Source: Yaniella flava (GTDB lineage Bacteria > Actinomycetota > Actinomycetes > Actinomycetales > Micrococcaceae). Taken from it: a stretch of 64,000 nt of DNA. Location of the stretch: contig NZ_BAAAMN010000017.1 in the NCBI RefSeq assembly GCF_039529295.1, positions 1 through 64,000 of the forward strand. Direction: 5' to 3'. Below are positions 51,955-60,687 of the stretch, one piece after another. The translations under genes and the position numbers were made by a program. A model generated the notes under the pieces. The model saw only the letters and a list, made by a program, of their open reading frames with translations. It searched no databases and had not been told where the DNA came from. Every line of letters starts with the position of its first letter. Position 1 is the first letter of the stretch.

Positions 51955-53166
51955 TTACGGGCGTCCATTGATTAAGGTTTGAATACGGGAGACACCTTCG
52001 ATGAGATCGTCCAGACCCAACGCATAGGACAGCCGGAGATATCCGGTCTTACCGAACGCCTCACCGGGTACAACAGCGACCTGGGCTTCCTCCAGAATCA
52101 CTTGTGCAAGTTCTGTCGAGGTGTCGACACGACGGCTTGCAACGTCCTTACCCAACGCACGCGTGACATCGACGTACGCGTAGAAGGCGCCCTTGGGGGT
52201 GGGGCAGTGGAACCCTTCAATGTCGTTGAGCATTTTGACCATCGTCTTGCGACGGTCATCGAATGCCCCGCGCATTTCCTGGACCACGTCTAACGGCCCG
52301 GAGATGGCGGCCAGCGCAGCCTTTTGCGCGACATTGTTGACGTTTGAGGTGGCATGTGACTGTAGTGTCGAGGCTGCTTTCACCACGTCTGCCGGGCCGA
52401 TCATCCAGCCGACGCGCCAGCCCGTCATAGCGTAGGTCTTGGCCACACCGTTGAGGATCACGGTTTGGTTCGCCAGCTCGGGGACAGCCTTCAGTATCGA
52501 GGTGAACTCGGCGTCATCGTAGGTCAGGTGTTCATAAATTTCATCGGTGATCACCCAAATGCCGTGCTCGAGCGCCCACTGGCCAATGGCTTGTGTTTCC
52601 TCCAGGGTGTATACAGCACCCGTGGGGTTTGAGGGCGACACCAAGACCAGGGCTTTGGTGTGTTCTGTCCGGGCGGCTTCGAGCTGCTCCACGGTCACCT
52701 TGTAGTCAGCTTCAGCGCCCGCAAAAACGTCGACGGCAATGCCGCCGGCCAACTTTATGGACTCTGGGTAGGTCGTCCAATACGGGGCGGGCAGCAAAAT
52801 CTCATCGCCGGGGTCGGTGAGGGCAGCGAACGTGTTGTACACCGCTTGCTTTCCACCGTTGGTGACGATGATCTGGGAAGCATCCACGGTAACGCCGGAA
52901 TCACGCAGCGTTTTGTCCGCGATAGCTTGCCGAAGTTCAGGCAGACCCGCCGCTGGGGTGTATTTGTGGTTGGCGGGGTCGGCGGCAGCCTGCTGCGCGG
53001 CGTCAACAATATAGTCTGGTGTGGGAAAATCTGGTTCCCCAGCCCCAAAACCAATGACGGGTTCGCCTGCTGCTTTGAGCTGTTTGGCTTTCGCGGTAAT
53101 CGCCAGCGTCGCAGATTCGGGGATTGCTTGCAGACGGGCAGAAACGCGACGTACGGGGTCAACCAT
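51955..53166 (-). CDS. Aspartate-type PLP aminotransferase
   Basis: The 403-residue class I aminotransferase has GFGAGEPDFPTPDYI, the Tyr/Asn stretch VSPSNPTGAVYTLEE, DEIYEHLTYDDAEF, the PLP lysine in NGVAKTYAMTGWRVGWM, and the C-terminal substrate arginine in GYLRLSYALG. Subgroup I-gamma aspartate aminotransferases of Actinobacteria look like this. It lies divergent from the tRNA-Trp/secE block, as in other Micrococcales. Prephenate or kynurenine activity is possible in this subgroup. Confidence 0.9.
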   Translation of the reverse strand: MVDPVRRVSARLQAIPESATLAITAKAKQLKAAGEPVIGFGAGEPDFPTPDYIVDAAQQAAADPANHKYTPAAGLPELRQAIADKTLRDSGVTVDASQIIVTNGGKQAVYNTFAALTDPGDEILLPAPYWTTYPESIKLAGGIAVDVFAGAEADYKVTVEQLEAARTEHTKALVLVSPSNPTGAVYTLEETQAIGQWALEHGIWVITDEIYEHLTYDDAEFTSILKAVPELANQTVILNGVAKTYAMTGWRVGWMIGPADVVKAASTLQSHATSNVNNVAQKAALAAISGPLDVVQEMRGAFDDRRKTMVKMLNDIEGFHCPTPKGAFYAYVDVTRALGKDVASRRVDTSTELAQVILEEAQVAVVPGEAFGKTGYLRLSYALGLDDLIEGVSRIQTLINGRP

Positions 53167-53387
53167 AGGTGGCCTGAGCCTTTCGAATAGGGTCTCACCG
53201 CATTGGCGAGGAAGAAGTATTCTGTGGGTTAACAGTACTGTAGTATCGCGACCATCACACGGTTGATTGCGGTTACAAGATTGCGTTGCGAGCTCGAAGG
53301 CCTGCCTGATTTGTCGACTCGGTCCGTATTAGCTATGATTGGACTCTGGTGTAGGTCGCACACCAGTTTTTGTGTGCGGTCAACCCT

Positions 53388-53460
53388 AGGGCAGTGGCGC
53401 AATTGGTAGCGCAACGGTCTCCAAAACCGTAGGTTGCAGGTTCAAGTCCTGTCTGCCCTG
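53388..53460 (+). tRNA. tRNA-Trp (anticodon CCA)
   Basis: A 73-nt cloverleaf: acceptor AGGGCAG / CTGCCCT with discriminator G, D-arm with AATTGGTAGC, anticodon stem ACGGT / ACCGT around CTCCAAA (anticodon 53421-53423), and T-arm with GGTTCAAGTCC. The CCA end is not encoded. Its place just before secE-nusG is conserved in Actinobacteria. Confidence 0.97.
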
Positions 53461-53519
53461 CGCATGAGGTTCGGAAGAATCGAAGAACCTATCAGCAAAA
53501 TCGTAATGAGCGAGGATCA

Positions 53520-53762
53520 GTGAGCGAAACAACACCATCCCAAAACGCTGAAAAGCGTGGGTTTTTTGCTCGCATCATGATGTTCTTGCGCCAAGTCATC
53601 GACGAGATGCGCAAGGTCGTCACACCGACCCGTCAAGAACTCATCAAAATGACCGGCGTGGTACTGGTCTTCGTTGTCATCGTGATTGGGCTGGTAAGCC
53701 TGCTCGACTGGCTGTTCGGCATGGGTGCATCCTGGGTATTCGGTAGTTCTGACGGCCTCTAG
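53520..53762 (+). CDS. secE: Preprotein translocase subunit SecE
   Basis: The 80-residue single-TM protein is a SecYEG component. It has RIMMFLRQVIDEMRKVVTPTRQEL, the amphipathic helix typical of SecE, and one TM span (about 45-66). The GTG start follows GAGG. It is followed by nusG, the standard pair. Confidence 0.95.
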   Translation: MSETTPSQNAEKRGFFARIMMFLRQVIDEMRKVVTPTRQELIKMTGVVLVFVVIVIGLVSLLDWLFGMGASWVFGSSDGL

Positions 53763-53847
53763 AACTTCACATGTATCGCGGGGAGCTTCCCGTAGTGAAG
53801 ATGCCAGTAAATACCCGTGATTGACCGTTGAGAAAGCAGGATACCTA

Positions 53848-54768
53848 GTGTCGGAGAACGAACTCGATCCAAACATCGAAACCGAGGCGAATGACGCATC
53901 CGCCTCGGTTCATGATGCCAACGACGATGCCGCACAGGAAAAACAGGAACCAGCCGAAGCAGCTGCGGATGTCGAAAATAGCGACGAGGTACCAGCCGTT
54001 GATGAAGATGGCGCGACCGACGAGGTAGCCGTTCAAGCTCCTGCCGAAGTTGCTGAAGACGTCGCCGTTGAGGAAAACCTCGAGGAACCATCGGCAACCG
54101 CTCCTGAACCTACACCCGGACCCGTCGCCAAAGATCCTGAAGAAGTCGCTGAAGAGCTTCGGACTCGCCTGCGTCGTGCACTTGGCGAATGGTACGTCGT
54201 CCACACCTACTCCGGTTATGAGCGTCGCGTAAAAGCCAACCTGGAAACTCGAATCCAAACACTAGAAGTCGAAGACGACATCTACGAAATCGAAGTTCCC
54301 ATGGAAGAAGTCGTCGAAATCAAAAACACTGTGCGCAAGGTCATCAACCGCGTACGTGTGCCCGGCTACGTTTTGGTTCGGATGGAACTGACCGAAGACG
54401 CCTGGGCTGCTGTTCGTCACACCCCTGGTGTGACAGGCTTCGTTGGTAATGCGCATGATCCAACGCCACTGACGCAACAAGAAATCTTCGACATGCTGGC
54501 CCCGTCGCTGATGCAAGAAGCCGCGAAGGAAGCCGAAAAGGCTGGCGCTCCGCTCACTGGCGAAGCAGCCCAAGAAACGGCACCACCGGTATCGGTGGAC
54601 TACGAAGTCGGCGAATCTGTCACGGTCAAGGAAGGTCCATTCGAATCCTTGCCAGCGACCATTTCCGAGGTCAAGGTCGAATCGCGTCAGCTCGTGGTAC
54701 TCGTGACGATCTTCGAACGCGAAACCCCAGTGACCCTTGGCTTCAACGAAGTAACCAAGGTTGAATAA
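53848..54768 (+). CDS. nusG: Transcription termination/antitermination factor NusG
   Basis: The 306-residue protein has an acidic, low-complexity N-terminal extension (about residues 1-110, rich in Glu, Ala and Asp) as in other Actinobacteria. This is followed by the NGN domain (WYVVHTYSGYERRVKANLE to PGVTGFVGN) and a KOW domain (VGESVTVKEGPFESLPATISEV). The GTG start at 53848 follows AGGA with suitable spacing; a TTG at 53821 is less likely. It is followed by a terminator hairpin before rplK. Confidence 0.95.
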   Translation: MSENELDPNIETEANDASASVHDANDDAAQEKQEPAEAAADVENSDEVPAVDEDGATDEVAVQAPAEVAEDVAVEENLEEPSATAPEPTPGPVAKDPEEVAEELRTRLRRALGEWYVVHTYSGYERRVKANLETRIQTLEVEDDIYEIEVPMEEVVEIKNTVRKVINRVRVPGYVLVRMELTEDAWAAVRHTPGVTGFVGNAHDPTPLTQQEIFDMLAPSLMQEAAKEAEKAGAPLTGEAAQETAPPVSVDYEVGESVTVKEGPFESLPATISEVKVESRQLVVLVTIFERETPVTLGFNEVTKVE

Positions 54769-54788
54769 CCTCATATGAGACTTCACTC

Positions 54789-54815
54789 CAGGCCCGAAAG
54801 CTTTGTTCGGGCCTG
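54789..54815 (+). terminator. Terminator after nusG
   Basis: CAGGCCCGAA / TTCGGGCCTG, perfect 10-bp arms with a 7-nt loop, 20 nt after the nusG stop. It separates secE-nusG from rplK-rplA. Confidence 0.75.
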
Positions 54816-54902
54816 TGGTGTTCAGGTCACCGCGCCACGGTGATCGCACCGTCACCCACGCTCCTGTGGTTGGCGTTATCCGAACAAGAAAAGGACCCCA
54901 AA

Positions 54903-55334
54903 ATGGCCCCAAAGAAAAAGGTCTCCGGTCTGATTAAACTCCAGATCGAAGCGGGTGCAGCATCACCTGCTCCACCAGTTGGCCCAGCACTTGGTCAGCA
55001 CGGTGTCAACATGATGGAGTTCGTCAAGGCCTACAACGCCGAAACCGAATCCATGCGCGGCAACATTATCCCGGTAGAAATTACCGTCTATGAAGACCGC
55101 TCATTTACCTTCATCACCAAAACCCCACCTGCCTCACAGCTCATTAAAAAAGCTGCCGGCATTGCAAAGGGTTCTGGAACCCCGCACACCGTCAAAGTTG
55201 GCAAAATCACCATGGACCAAGCGAAAGAAATCGCTGAAACCAAAATGCGTGATCTCAACGCCAACGACCTCGACTCCGCAGCGAAAATCGTTGCCGGAAC
55301 TGCCCGCTCCATGGGCATCACCGTCGAAGGTTAA
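54903..55334 (+). CDS. rplK: 50S ribosomal protein L11
   Basis: The 143-residue protein has GLIKLQIEAGAASPAPPVGPALGQHGVN, the canonical L11 N-terminus, and KTPPASQLIKKAAGIAKGS plus the C-terminal RNA-binding domain. The ATG follows AAAAGGACC; an in-frame upstream codon at 54840 would add residues not found in L11. L11 forms the GTPase-associated centre with 23S rRNA. Followed by rplA. Confidence 0.97.
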   Translation: MAPKKKVSGLIKLQIEAGAASPAPPVGPALGQHGVNMMEFVKAYNAETESMRGNIIPVEITVYEDRSFTFITKTPPASQLIKKAAGIAKGSGTPHTVKVGKITMDQAKEIAETKMRDLNANDLDSAAKIVAGTARSMGITVEG

Positions 55335-55411
55335 CTCAACACTTCTCAAAACCCCGTGGTAGGGCCGAGCGCGGCCCGACGACACCACAACTGCATAAGG
55401 AGAAAACGCAG

Positions 55412-56122
55412 ATGGCAAAGCGCAGCAAAGCATATAAGGCAGCCGCAGCAAAGGTCGCAGACCGCCAGTACGCACCAGCCGAAGCAATTGCTTTGGCCAA
55501 AGACGTCAACCCGTCTTCGAAAGACACCACTGTAGAAATCGCATTGCGTCTCTCAGTGGATCCACGAAAAGCAGACCAGATGGTCCGCGGCACCGCCAAC
55601 CTGCCACACGGTACCGGTAAAACCGCCCGCGTGGTTGTTTTCGCAACCGGTGACAACGCCGCCGCAGCTGAAGAAGCCGGCGCAGACTACGTCGGTTCCG
55701 ACGACCTGGTGGAACGCATCCAGGGTGGCTGGACCGATTTCGACGCCGCCGTTGCATCACCAGACATGATGGGCCAAGTTGGACGCCTCGGTAAAATTCT
55801 GGGTCCACGTAACCTCATGCCGAACCCACGTACCGGCACCGTTACCCCAAACGTTGCACAGGCAGTCAAAGAGATCAAGGGCGGCAAAATCGACTTCCGC
55901 GTCGACCGTCACTCAAACCTGCACTTCATTATCGGCAACACCAGCTTCAGCGCTGAACAGCTCACCGAAAACTACGCGACGGCACTCGATGAAGTCATTC
56001 GTCTGAAACCATCCGCATCCAAGGGTCGTTACATCACGAAAGCAACCGTCACGACCACCTTCGGTCCGGGCGTTCAGATCGATCCAAACGTCACTCGCAT
56101 TCTTCCAGAAGACGACGAGTAA
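55412..56122 (+). CDS. rplA: 50S ribosomal protein L1
   Basis: The 236-residue protein shows AEAIALAKDVN, LGKILGPRNLMPNPRTGTV (L1 signature) and ENYATALDEVIRLKPSASKG. AAGGAG precedes the ATG. It lies in an rplK-rplA operon ended by two hairpins. In many bacteria L1 represses its own message; no obvious L1 mimic was identified here. Confidence 0.97.
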   Translation: MAKRSKAYKAAAAKVADRQYAPAEAIALAKDVNPSSKDTTVEIALRLSVDPRKADQMVRGTANLPHGTGKTARVVVFATGDNAAAAEEAGADYVGSDDLVERIQGGWTDFDAAVASPDMMGQVGRLGKILGPRNLMPNPRTGTVTPNVAQAVKEIKGGKIDFRVDRHSNLHFIIGNTSFSAEQLTENYATALDEVIRLKPSASKGRYITKATVTTTFGPGVQIDPNVTRILPEDDE

Positions 56123-56126
56123 AAAT

Positions 56127-56191
56127 TACCCACGCAAACGTGGGTAGCTATCAAAGAGCGGATCAGGAATAATGTTCTTGATCCGCTTTTT
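56127..56191 (+). terminator. Double terminator after rplA
   Basis: Two hairpins in a row: TACCCACG / CGTGGGTA with loop CAAA (56127-56146), then GCGGATCA ... TGATCCGC (56158-56186) followed by TTTTT (56187-56191). The second is a standard intrinsic terminator. Confidence 0.85.
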
Positions 56192-56211
56192 GCATGCCAG
56201 AAAACAGGGAG

Positions 56212-56604
56212 CTAACCTCCCGGGGGAGTCAACACCTTCAGCTGGAACTCCCCGGTATCCGGATCAAACTCTGGCATGTCAACGTCGGGCAGAGAATCCT
56301 GCATAGCTGCCACCGCGACGAATAAGCCAACCACGAGGCCGAGGATCATGCCGACAACAGAGATGATCAATGCAGCGATACCGTGCCCCCGTTTGCGGTT
56401 CCTCAGACAGATCGCGACGATGGACAGGACGAAGGCAATGCCCACCAAGGCCCAACCTATGAGCATCACCGGTGGAATAATGATGCACACCGCACCGGCA
56501 ATTGAGACTATGAGCGCGATGACTCCAACGGTGTTCCGGGACTTATACGATTGCGCAGGGAAATACACGTCTGGTTGAGCATAACGTCTGTCTGGGCCGG
56601 ACAC
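56212..56604 (-). CDS. DUF4190-like small membrane protein
   Basis: The 130-residue protein has three hydrophobic segments (about 24-45, 50-66 and 76-98) with the conserved start KSRNTVGVIALIVSIAGAV and RKRGHGIAALIISVVGMILG, then a short acidic tail (PDVDMPEFDPDTGEFQ). The membrane region is clearly paralogous to the N-terminal part of the gene at 56880-57719. The GTG start follows AAGGGG. Function unknown. Confidence 0.75.
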   Translation of the reverse strand: MSGPDRRYAQPDVYFPAQSYKSRNTVGVIALIVSIAGAVCIIIPPVMLIGWALVGIAFVLSIVAICLRNRKRGHGIAALIISVVGMILGLVVGLFVAVAAMQDSLPDVDMPEFDPDTGEFQLKVLTPPGG

Positions 56605-56635
56605 TGTTGCCCCTTACATAACTTGATGAGAATGT

Positions 56636-56818
56636 TTGTCACAGGAAGATACGACTCTGTTCCAGTTTGATCAAGACTACTCGGAGCGCGCTGAGCACCA
56701 ACAGGTAGTTACGCCCGCCCACAGTATGCGCATGGATCCACATTTCCGGAACGAAACTCAAGAACAGGCTGCGGGACCCGAAACACTCAGCTTTGCCGAG
56801 CACGTCGGTGGGGTATAA
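56636..56818 (+). CDS. Possible small hypothetical protein (60 aa)
   Basis: A TTG-started frame of 60 residues, hydrophilic, rich in Gln and Glu, with no TM segment and no recognised motif. It lies divergent from the DUF4190-like gene and ends 3 nt before a strong terminator hairpin, which is the main argument that it is real. No clear ribosome site and no compositional support, so it may be spurious. Confidence 0.3.
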   Translation: MSQEDTTLFQFDQDYSERAEHQQVVTPAHSMRMDPHFRNETQEQAAGPETLSFAEHVGGV

Positions 56819-56820
56819 GC

Positions 56821-56858
56821 GTAGATGCCCAGCTCCCACGACGGAGCTGGGCGTCTAC
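56821..56858. terminator. Bidirectional terminator hairpin
   Basis: GTAGATGCCCAGCTCC / GGAGCTGGGCGTCTAC, 16-bp arms with one mismatch and a 6-nt loop, located 21 nt beyond the stop of the leftward gene at 56880. It can also end any rightward transcript across the 60-aa frame. Confidence 0.75.
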
Positions 56859-56879
56859 TGCGGACGGCGTGAATGTTAG

Positions 56880-57719
56880 CTACTGGACTTCATAGAACAC
56901 ACTGTCGCCCAACATGCTCGGTGATAGCAGAATGTTGCCGCTCTCTACATCCTCCATCGGCACTTCGATACCGAAGTTGCCAGTAGTCGAGGCGCCTTCA
57001 TAGAGCGTTTCCATCGAGTCGAAGGATTCAGGGACAACGATCAAACTTGCGGTGGTATCAAACGAGTTCCCCTGCGAACTGACGTATTCTACGCTTACGC
57101 CCATGGGCGTTTCGCCGGACGAATCATCTCCGAGATACGTTGCGGTGACGTTCACCGTAATGAAGCCATTGCCCTCGGCTGGCTCTTCGTTGAGCGGGTT
57201 TTCCACAAGGACGGCCTCAGTAGCGCTGAGATCAACACTATTGACCGTCACTTCCCAGTCCGAAGCAGTCACGGCGGTCCCAAGTGCAAGCGGATTATCG
57301 CGGGTGCCTTCCTCACCGCCAGCGGCATCATCATCTGATCCGTCTTGTGCATTCTCATCGGTGACACTTTCTTCTACATCGCCGCCTTCGGTAGACGCTT
57401 CGATTTGAGTATCTTCGTCGAAAGCCTCGTCGAAGGAAGTCGCAACGACGGTGAAGAACACCATGAAACCGATGATGGTTCCCACAATTGAGATGATGAG
57501 GGCAGCTATGCCCTGACCGCGTTTCTGGTTCTTCAAAAACAACGACACGATTGACAGGATGAATGCGACCGGTAACAAAATCCACCCCAGGATGAGTGCG
57601 CCAGGGATCATGGCAAACACGGCACCGACGATTGCCGTAATGAGCGCAATGATGCCAACCGTATTTCGTGTCTTAGGCGGTGGAGCTTGGGTGCGAGTTT
57701 TAGGATGAGTCGTTGTCAT
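56880..57719 (-). CDS. DUF4190-like membrane anchor with DUF4352-like extracellular domain
   Basis: The 279-residue protein has the same N-terminal membrane module as the 56212-56604 gene (KTRNTVGIIALITAIVGAVF and KRGQGIAALIISIVGTIIG). This is followed by a highly acidic linker (about 100-140, rich in Asp, Glu and Gly) and a beta-rich domain of DUF4352 type (DWEVTVNSVDL, GNGFITVNVTATYLG, NFGIEVPMED). The C-terminal domain should be outside the cell. AAAGG precedes the ATG. Function unknown; such proteins may sense or protect at the cell surface. Confidence 0.78.
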   Translation of the reverse strand: MTTTHPKTRTQAPPPKTRNTVGIIALITAIVGAVFAMIPGALILGWILLPVAFILSIVSLFLKNQKRGQGIAALIISIVGTIIGFMVFFTVVATSFDEAFDEDTQIEASTEGGDVEESVTDENAQDGSDDDAAGGEEGTRDNPLALGTAVTASDWEVTVNSVDLSATEAVLVENPLNEEPAEGNGFITVNVTATYLGDDSSGETPMGVSVEYVSSQGNSFDTTASLIVVPESFDSMETLYEGASTTGNFGIEVPMEDVESGNILLSPSMLGDSVFYEVQ

Positions 57720-57887
57720 GGGGGCCTTTCAAAGGTGGAGTGATATACAACTGAACACTTCTTACGTTATGAATGAAGCAGCTGAGTACACAGCACCTAC
57801 CGGGTACACCTGCATACCCGATCAGGTATGCAGCTCGCACCGAAAGTGTGATCGCAGAACAGCTGCGCCTCGATAGACTCGACTACC

Positions 57888-59120
57888 ATGACGACAACCG
57901 CGAGGAAGCACAGGCTCGTCTCTGTGCTCTTGAACATATTGGCCGTACTGGTGATGATGATTGTCGGTCTTTTCGTCTCGTTGCTGGCAATATTGACTGC
58001 ACCGGAGAATTTTGATGGCTCGTTCGAACTGCTCACAGATCTTGGTGCACTTCGCGTCCTGCTCGCACTGCTGTTGTTATGTCTGCTCCCGTGGTATCGC
58101 AAAATCCCTTTGGCACTCATCATGGCCGGCGGCTTCTACGCAGTGATTGCACAGGGCGACCCCTACGTGCTGGGTGTCGGATTAACGGTGTGGATCGTTC
58201 GAGCGCAACACCGCTGGCAATGGACAATTGCAGCAGGCGGTCTTGCAGCGATGGTGCTCAACCTGGTCTGGCACATTCTGGCAATACAACGCATGGGCGA
58301 GCAGGCTGCGACCGCCGAGGCGATACTGGCTGTGCTGACACTTGGTTTTGCTGCGATCGGCACGGTCTTGTCGATCTCACTTATCACTCGCCAGCGTCGC
58401 AGTATCAACGAGGCCCACGCGGAAGTGGAAGCAGTCGAACATGATCGCGACGCCATCTCGACCCAAATGACTCGGCAAACAGAACGGGAATATCTGGCGC
58501 GGGAAGTCCACGACACTCTGGCGCAGCGTCTGACTGCGTTGTCCTTGCAAACCGGCCAGATGCAGAAGTCTTTGGACGACACTGATCCCAACGAATTATC
58601 CAGCGCGTTAGAAGAAACCAAACACTATTCAGACCAGGCACTCCGCGATTTGCGCAGCTTGGTGACATCTCTGCGGGATCAAGGCGAAAAGGAGGCGTCA
58701 ATCCCATCGGTTGCTCCCGGTGGTTTCCAGGACCTCAGAGTCCTCTTCGATGATGCCGCCCATCAAGGGCTTAAGATTCAGCCCCAGGTACTTCTGGACA
58801 GTTACGATACTGCATCCGACGAAACCCAACGCGCCGTGTTGCGCATTACTCAAGAAGCACTGACCAACGTAATGCGGTACAGCCCTGACAGGACTGTCCA
58901 GCTGCGCGTTGAAGGACAACCCGGCTATGACTTACTCCTGGAATTCACGAATCGTCGTGATCCCAGCCGAGACTTCACCGGTGGCAGCGGTACAGGTTTG
59001 CTTGGAATCAAAGAACGAGCAGAAATCATCGGCGGAACAGCTCAAGAAGAAATCTTAGACGAACATTTCCGCTTGACCGTCACGCTTCCGTGGCCCACCG
59101 ACGAACGAACGCAACCTTAA
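57888..59120 (+). CDS. Two-component sensor histidine kinase, NarL/HisKA_3 type
   Basis: The 410-residue kinase has a membrane sensor of about six TM segments (residues 10-165), a short coiled linker, the HisKA_3 region with the phosphorylated histidine in LAREVHDTLAQRLTALSLQ (His208), and the HATPase domain (QEALTNVMRYSP, GTGLLGIKERAEIIGG). TAGACT lies 8 nt before the ATG with no Shine-Dalgarno, so a leaderless start is plausible. The response regulator follows 32 nt later. The signal is unknown. Confidence 0.9.
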   Translation: MTTTARKHRLVSVLLNILAVLVMMIVGLFVSLLAILTAPENFDGSFELLTDLGALRVLLALLLLCLLPWYRKIPLALIMAGGFYAVIAQGDPYVLGVGLTVWIVRAQHRWQWTIAAGGLAAMVLNLVWHILAIQRMGEQAATAEAILAVLTLGFAAIGTVLSISLITRQRRSINEAHAEVEAVEHDRDAISTQMTRQTEREYLAREVHDTLAQRLTALSLQTGQMQKSLDDTDPNELSSALEETKHYSDQALRDLRSLVTSLRDQGEKEASIPSVAPGGFQDLRVLFDDAAHQGLKIQPQVLLDSYDTASDETQRAVLRITQEALTNVMRYSPDRTVQLRVEGQPGYDLLLEFTNRRDPSRDFTGGSGTGLLGIKERAEIIGGTAQEEILDEHFRLTVTLPWPTDERTQP

Positions 59121-59152
59121 ACGGGACCTAGCTGTAGTGCTAAACTTTCCTT

Positions 59153-59824
59153 GTGGCAACGAGGGTATTGATAGTCGACGACGAGACGATGACGCTGAAG
59201 AATCTCGTAGCGATCGTTGAAGCCGACCCGGAGCTAGAAGTCGTTGGCACAGCGGACAATGGAGTCGATGCCCTCCCACACATCCGAGATTCCCGCCCGA
59301 ATGTCGTGGTCATGGACTTATATTTACCCGGTGAATTCGACGGTGTTGAAACCATCCGGCGCGTACAGAATCTCCTGAACCCGCCGACGATGATCGCAGC
59401 CACCAGTTTCGATTTGGAGTCCTACACTCGGGGCGCATTGGAAGCCGGTGCGGTGGGATTTATTTTGAAGAATGACGCGGAATCCCTCTTGAATCCCGCT
59501 ATCCATGCGGCTGCGAACGGCGACCCGATAGTGTCACCCCAGACCACGAGCCGGCTCATCAAGAATTTTTTGAAACCAAGTACTGCGCCAGAAATTGCCC
59601 AAGCCAGACAGCGTATATCCGCACTGTCACAGCGGGAATTGCAGGTTGCCAACCTCATTGGCAACGGTAAGGCATATAAACATATCGCAGCAGACCTGAA
59701 CATCGCACCCGATACGGTCAAGTCAACCGTCACCCGAGCGATGCAAAAAACAGGTGCCGACAATGGCGCTCAGCTAGCTTTTCTGATCGGCCGAGCACAG
59801 GTAGACATCCCCGATTCGAACTGA
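59153..59824 (+). CDS. LuxR/NarL-type response regulator
   Basis: The 223-residue protein has a receiver domain (VLIVDDE; phosphorylated Asp55 in VVVMDLYLPGE; the switch Thr in AATSF; Lys in FILKND) and a C-terminal LuxR HTH (LSQRELQVANLIGNGKAYKHIAADLNIAPDTVKS, in short SQRELQVANLI). TAAACT lies 6 nt before the GTG start without a ribosome site, which suggests its own leaderless transcript. Partner of the kinase just upstream. Confidence 0.9.
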   Translation: MATRVLIVDDETMTLKNLVAIVEADPELEVVGTADNGVDALPHIRDSRPNVVVMDLYLPGEFDGVETIRRVQNLLNPPTMIAATSFDLESYTRGALEAGAVGFILKNDAESLLNPAIHAAANGDPIVSPQTTSRLIKNFLKPSTAPEIAQARQRISALSQRELQVANLIGNGKAYKHIAADLNIAPDTVKSTVTRAMQKTGADNGAQLAFLIGRAQVDIPDSN

Positions 59825-59884
59825 CAAGCCAAAGGTCGCTCGCCGTGCGACCTCTCATCGCTCAATTTGCAAACACCGGGCGGA

Positions 59885-60066
59885 CCTAGGTATGCTTGAG
59901 CTTACCGAAGACCGCCGGTCGTATTTACCTGTGCTAAATAGGTAAGACTATAAAGGCTCATGACATGAGCGGCCCGCGCAGGTGATACATGAAGGCATAG
60001 ACTTACTGCGTCTGAAGCAGTTTTAGATTCTTTGCGCCCTGTGCACCTGCACGGGGCGTTTTTGTG
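59885..60066 (+). ncRNA. L10-type ribosomal protein leader with attenuator
   Basis: The 278-nt gap before rplJ contains several short stems and ends in an intrinsic terminator, CGCCC-TGTGC / GCACG-GGGCG followed by TTTTT (60035-60063), 40 nt before the rplJ start. This is the position and design of the r-protein L10 leader, which binds L10(L12) and regulates rplJ-rplL. The upstream boundaries are approximate. Confidence 0.55.
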
Positions 60067-60102
60067 TTTGAGCGCCGGCATATCCACTAAGGAAGGAGTG
60101 CC

Positions 60103-60624
60103 ATGGCGAATGCTGAAAAAACTGCAGCCGTGGATGAGCTGACGGAATTATTCCGCAACTCTTCTGCAGCAGTTATCACTGAATACCGTGGTCTCACCGT
60201 AGAAGAGATCACGACCTTGCGTCGCTCTTTGGGTGAGAACGCCACCTACGCCGTGGCGAAGAACACGCTGACTGCTATTGCGGCAGAGAAGGCTGGCATC
60301 ACTGCCCTCGAAGGCAAACTGACCGGACCTACCGCAATCGCCTTCGTCTCCGGTGAAACCGTTGACGTTGCCAAGACTGTGCGTGATTTCGCCAAGGCTC
60401 ACGACAAACTGGTCATCAAGGGCGGCTACATGGATGGCGAGGCACTTGATGAAGCAGATGTCCGCCAGTTAGCAGATCTCGAATCTCGCGAGGTTCTGTT
60501 GTCCATGATGGCTGGTGCAATGAAAGGCTCCCTGTCCAAGGCAGCCGCTACATTCCAGGCACCAATCGAGAAGGCTGTTCGCCTCGCAGAAGCGTTGCGC
60601 GAAAAGCAAGATCAAGCTGCCTAA
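60103..60624 (+). CDS. rplJ: 50S ribosomal protein L10
   Basis: The 173-residue protein has VDELTELFRNSSAAVITEYRGLTV and LRRSLGENATYAVAKNTL, then the C-terminal helix that binds L7/L12 dimers. AAGGAG precedes the ATG. It is preceded by a leader with an attenuator and followed by rplL. Confidence 0.97.
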   Translation: MANAEKTAAVDELTELFRNSSAAVITEYRGLTVEEITTLRRSLGENATYAVAKNTLTAIAAEKAGITALEGKLTGPTAIAFVSGETVDVAKTVRDFAKAHDKLVIKGGYMDGEALDEADVRQLADLESREVLLSMMAGAMKGSLSKAAATFQAPIEKAVRLAEALREKQDQAA

Positions 60625-60687
60625 CGACTGGCACCTTGTGTGCCGCTAACCCAAATACAAGACTTTTATCGCAAAGGAGCCACTACC

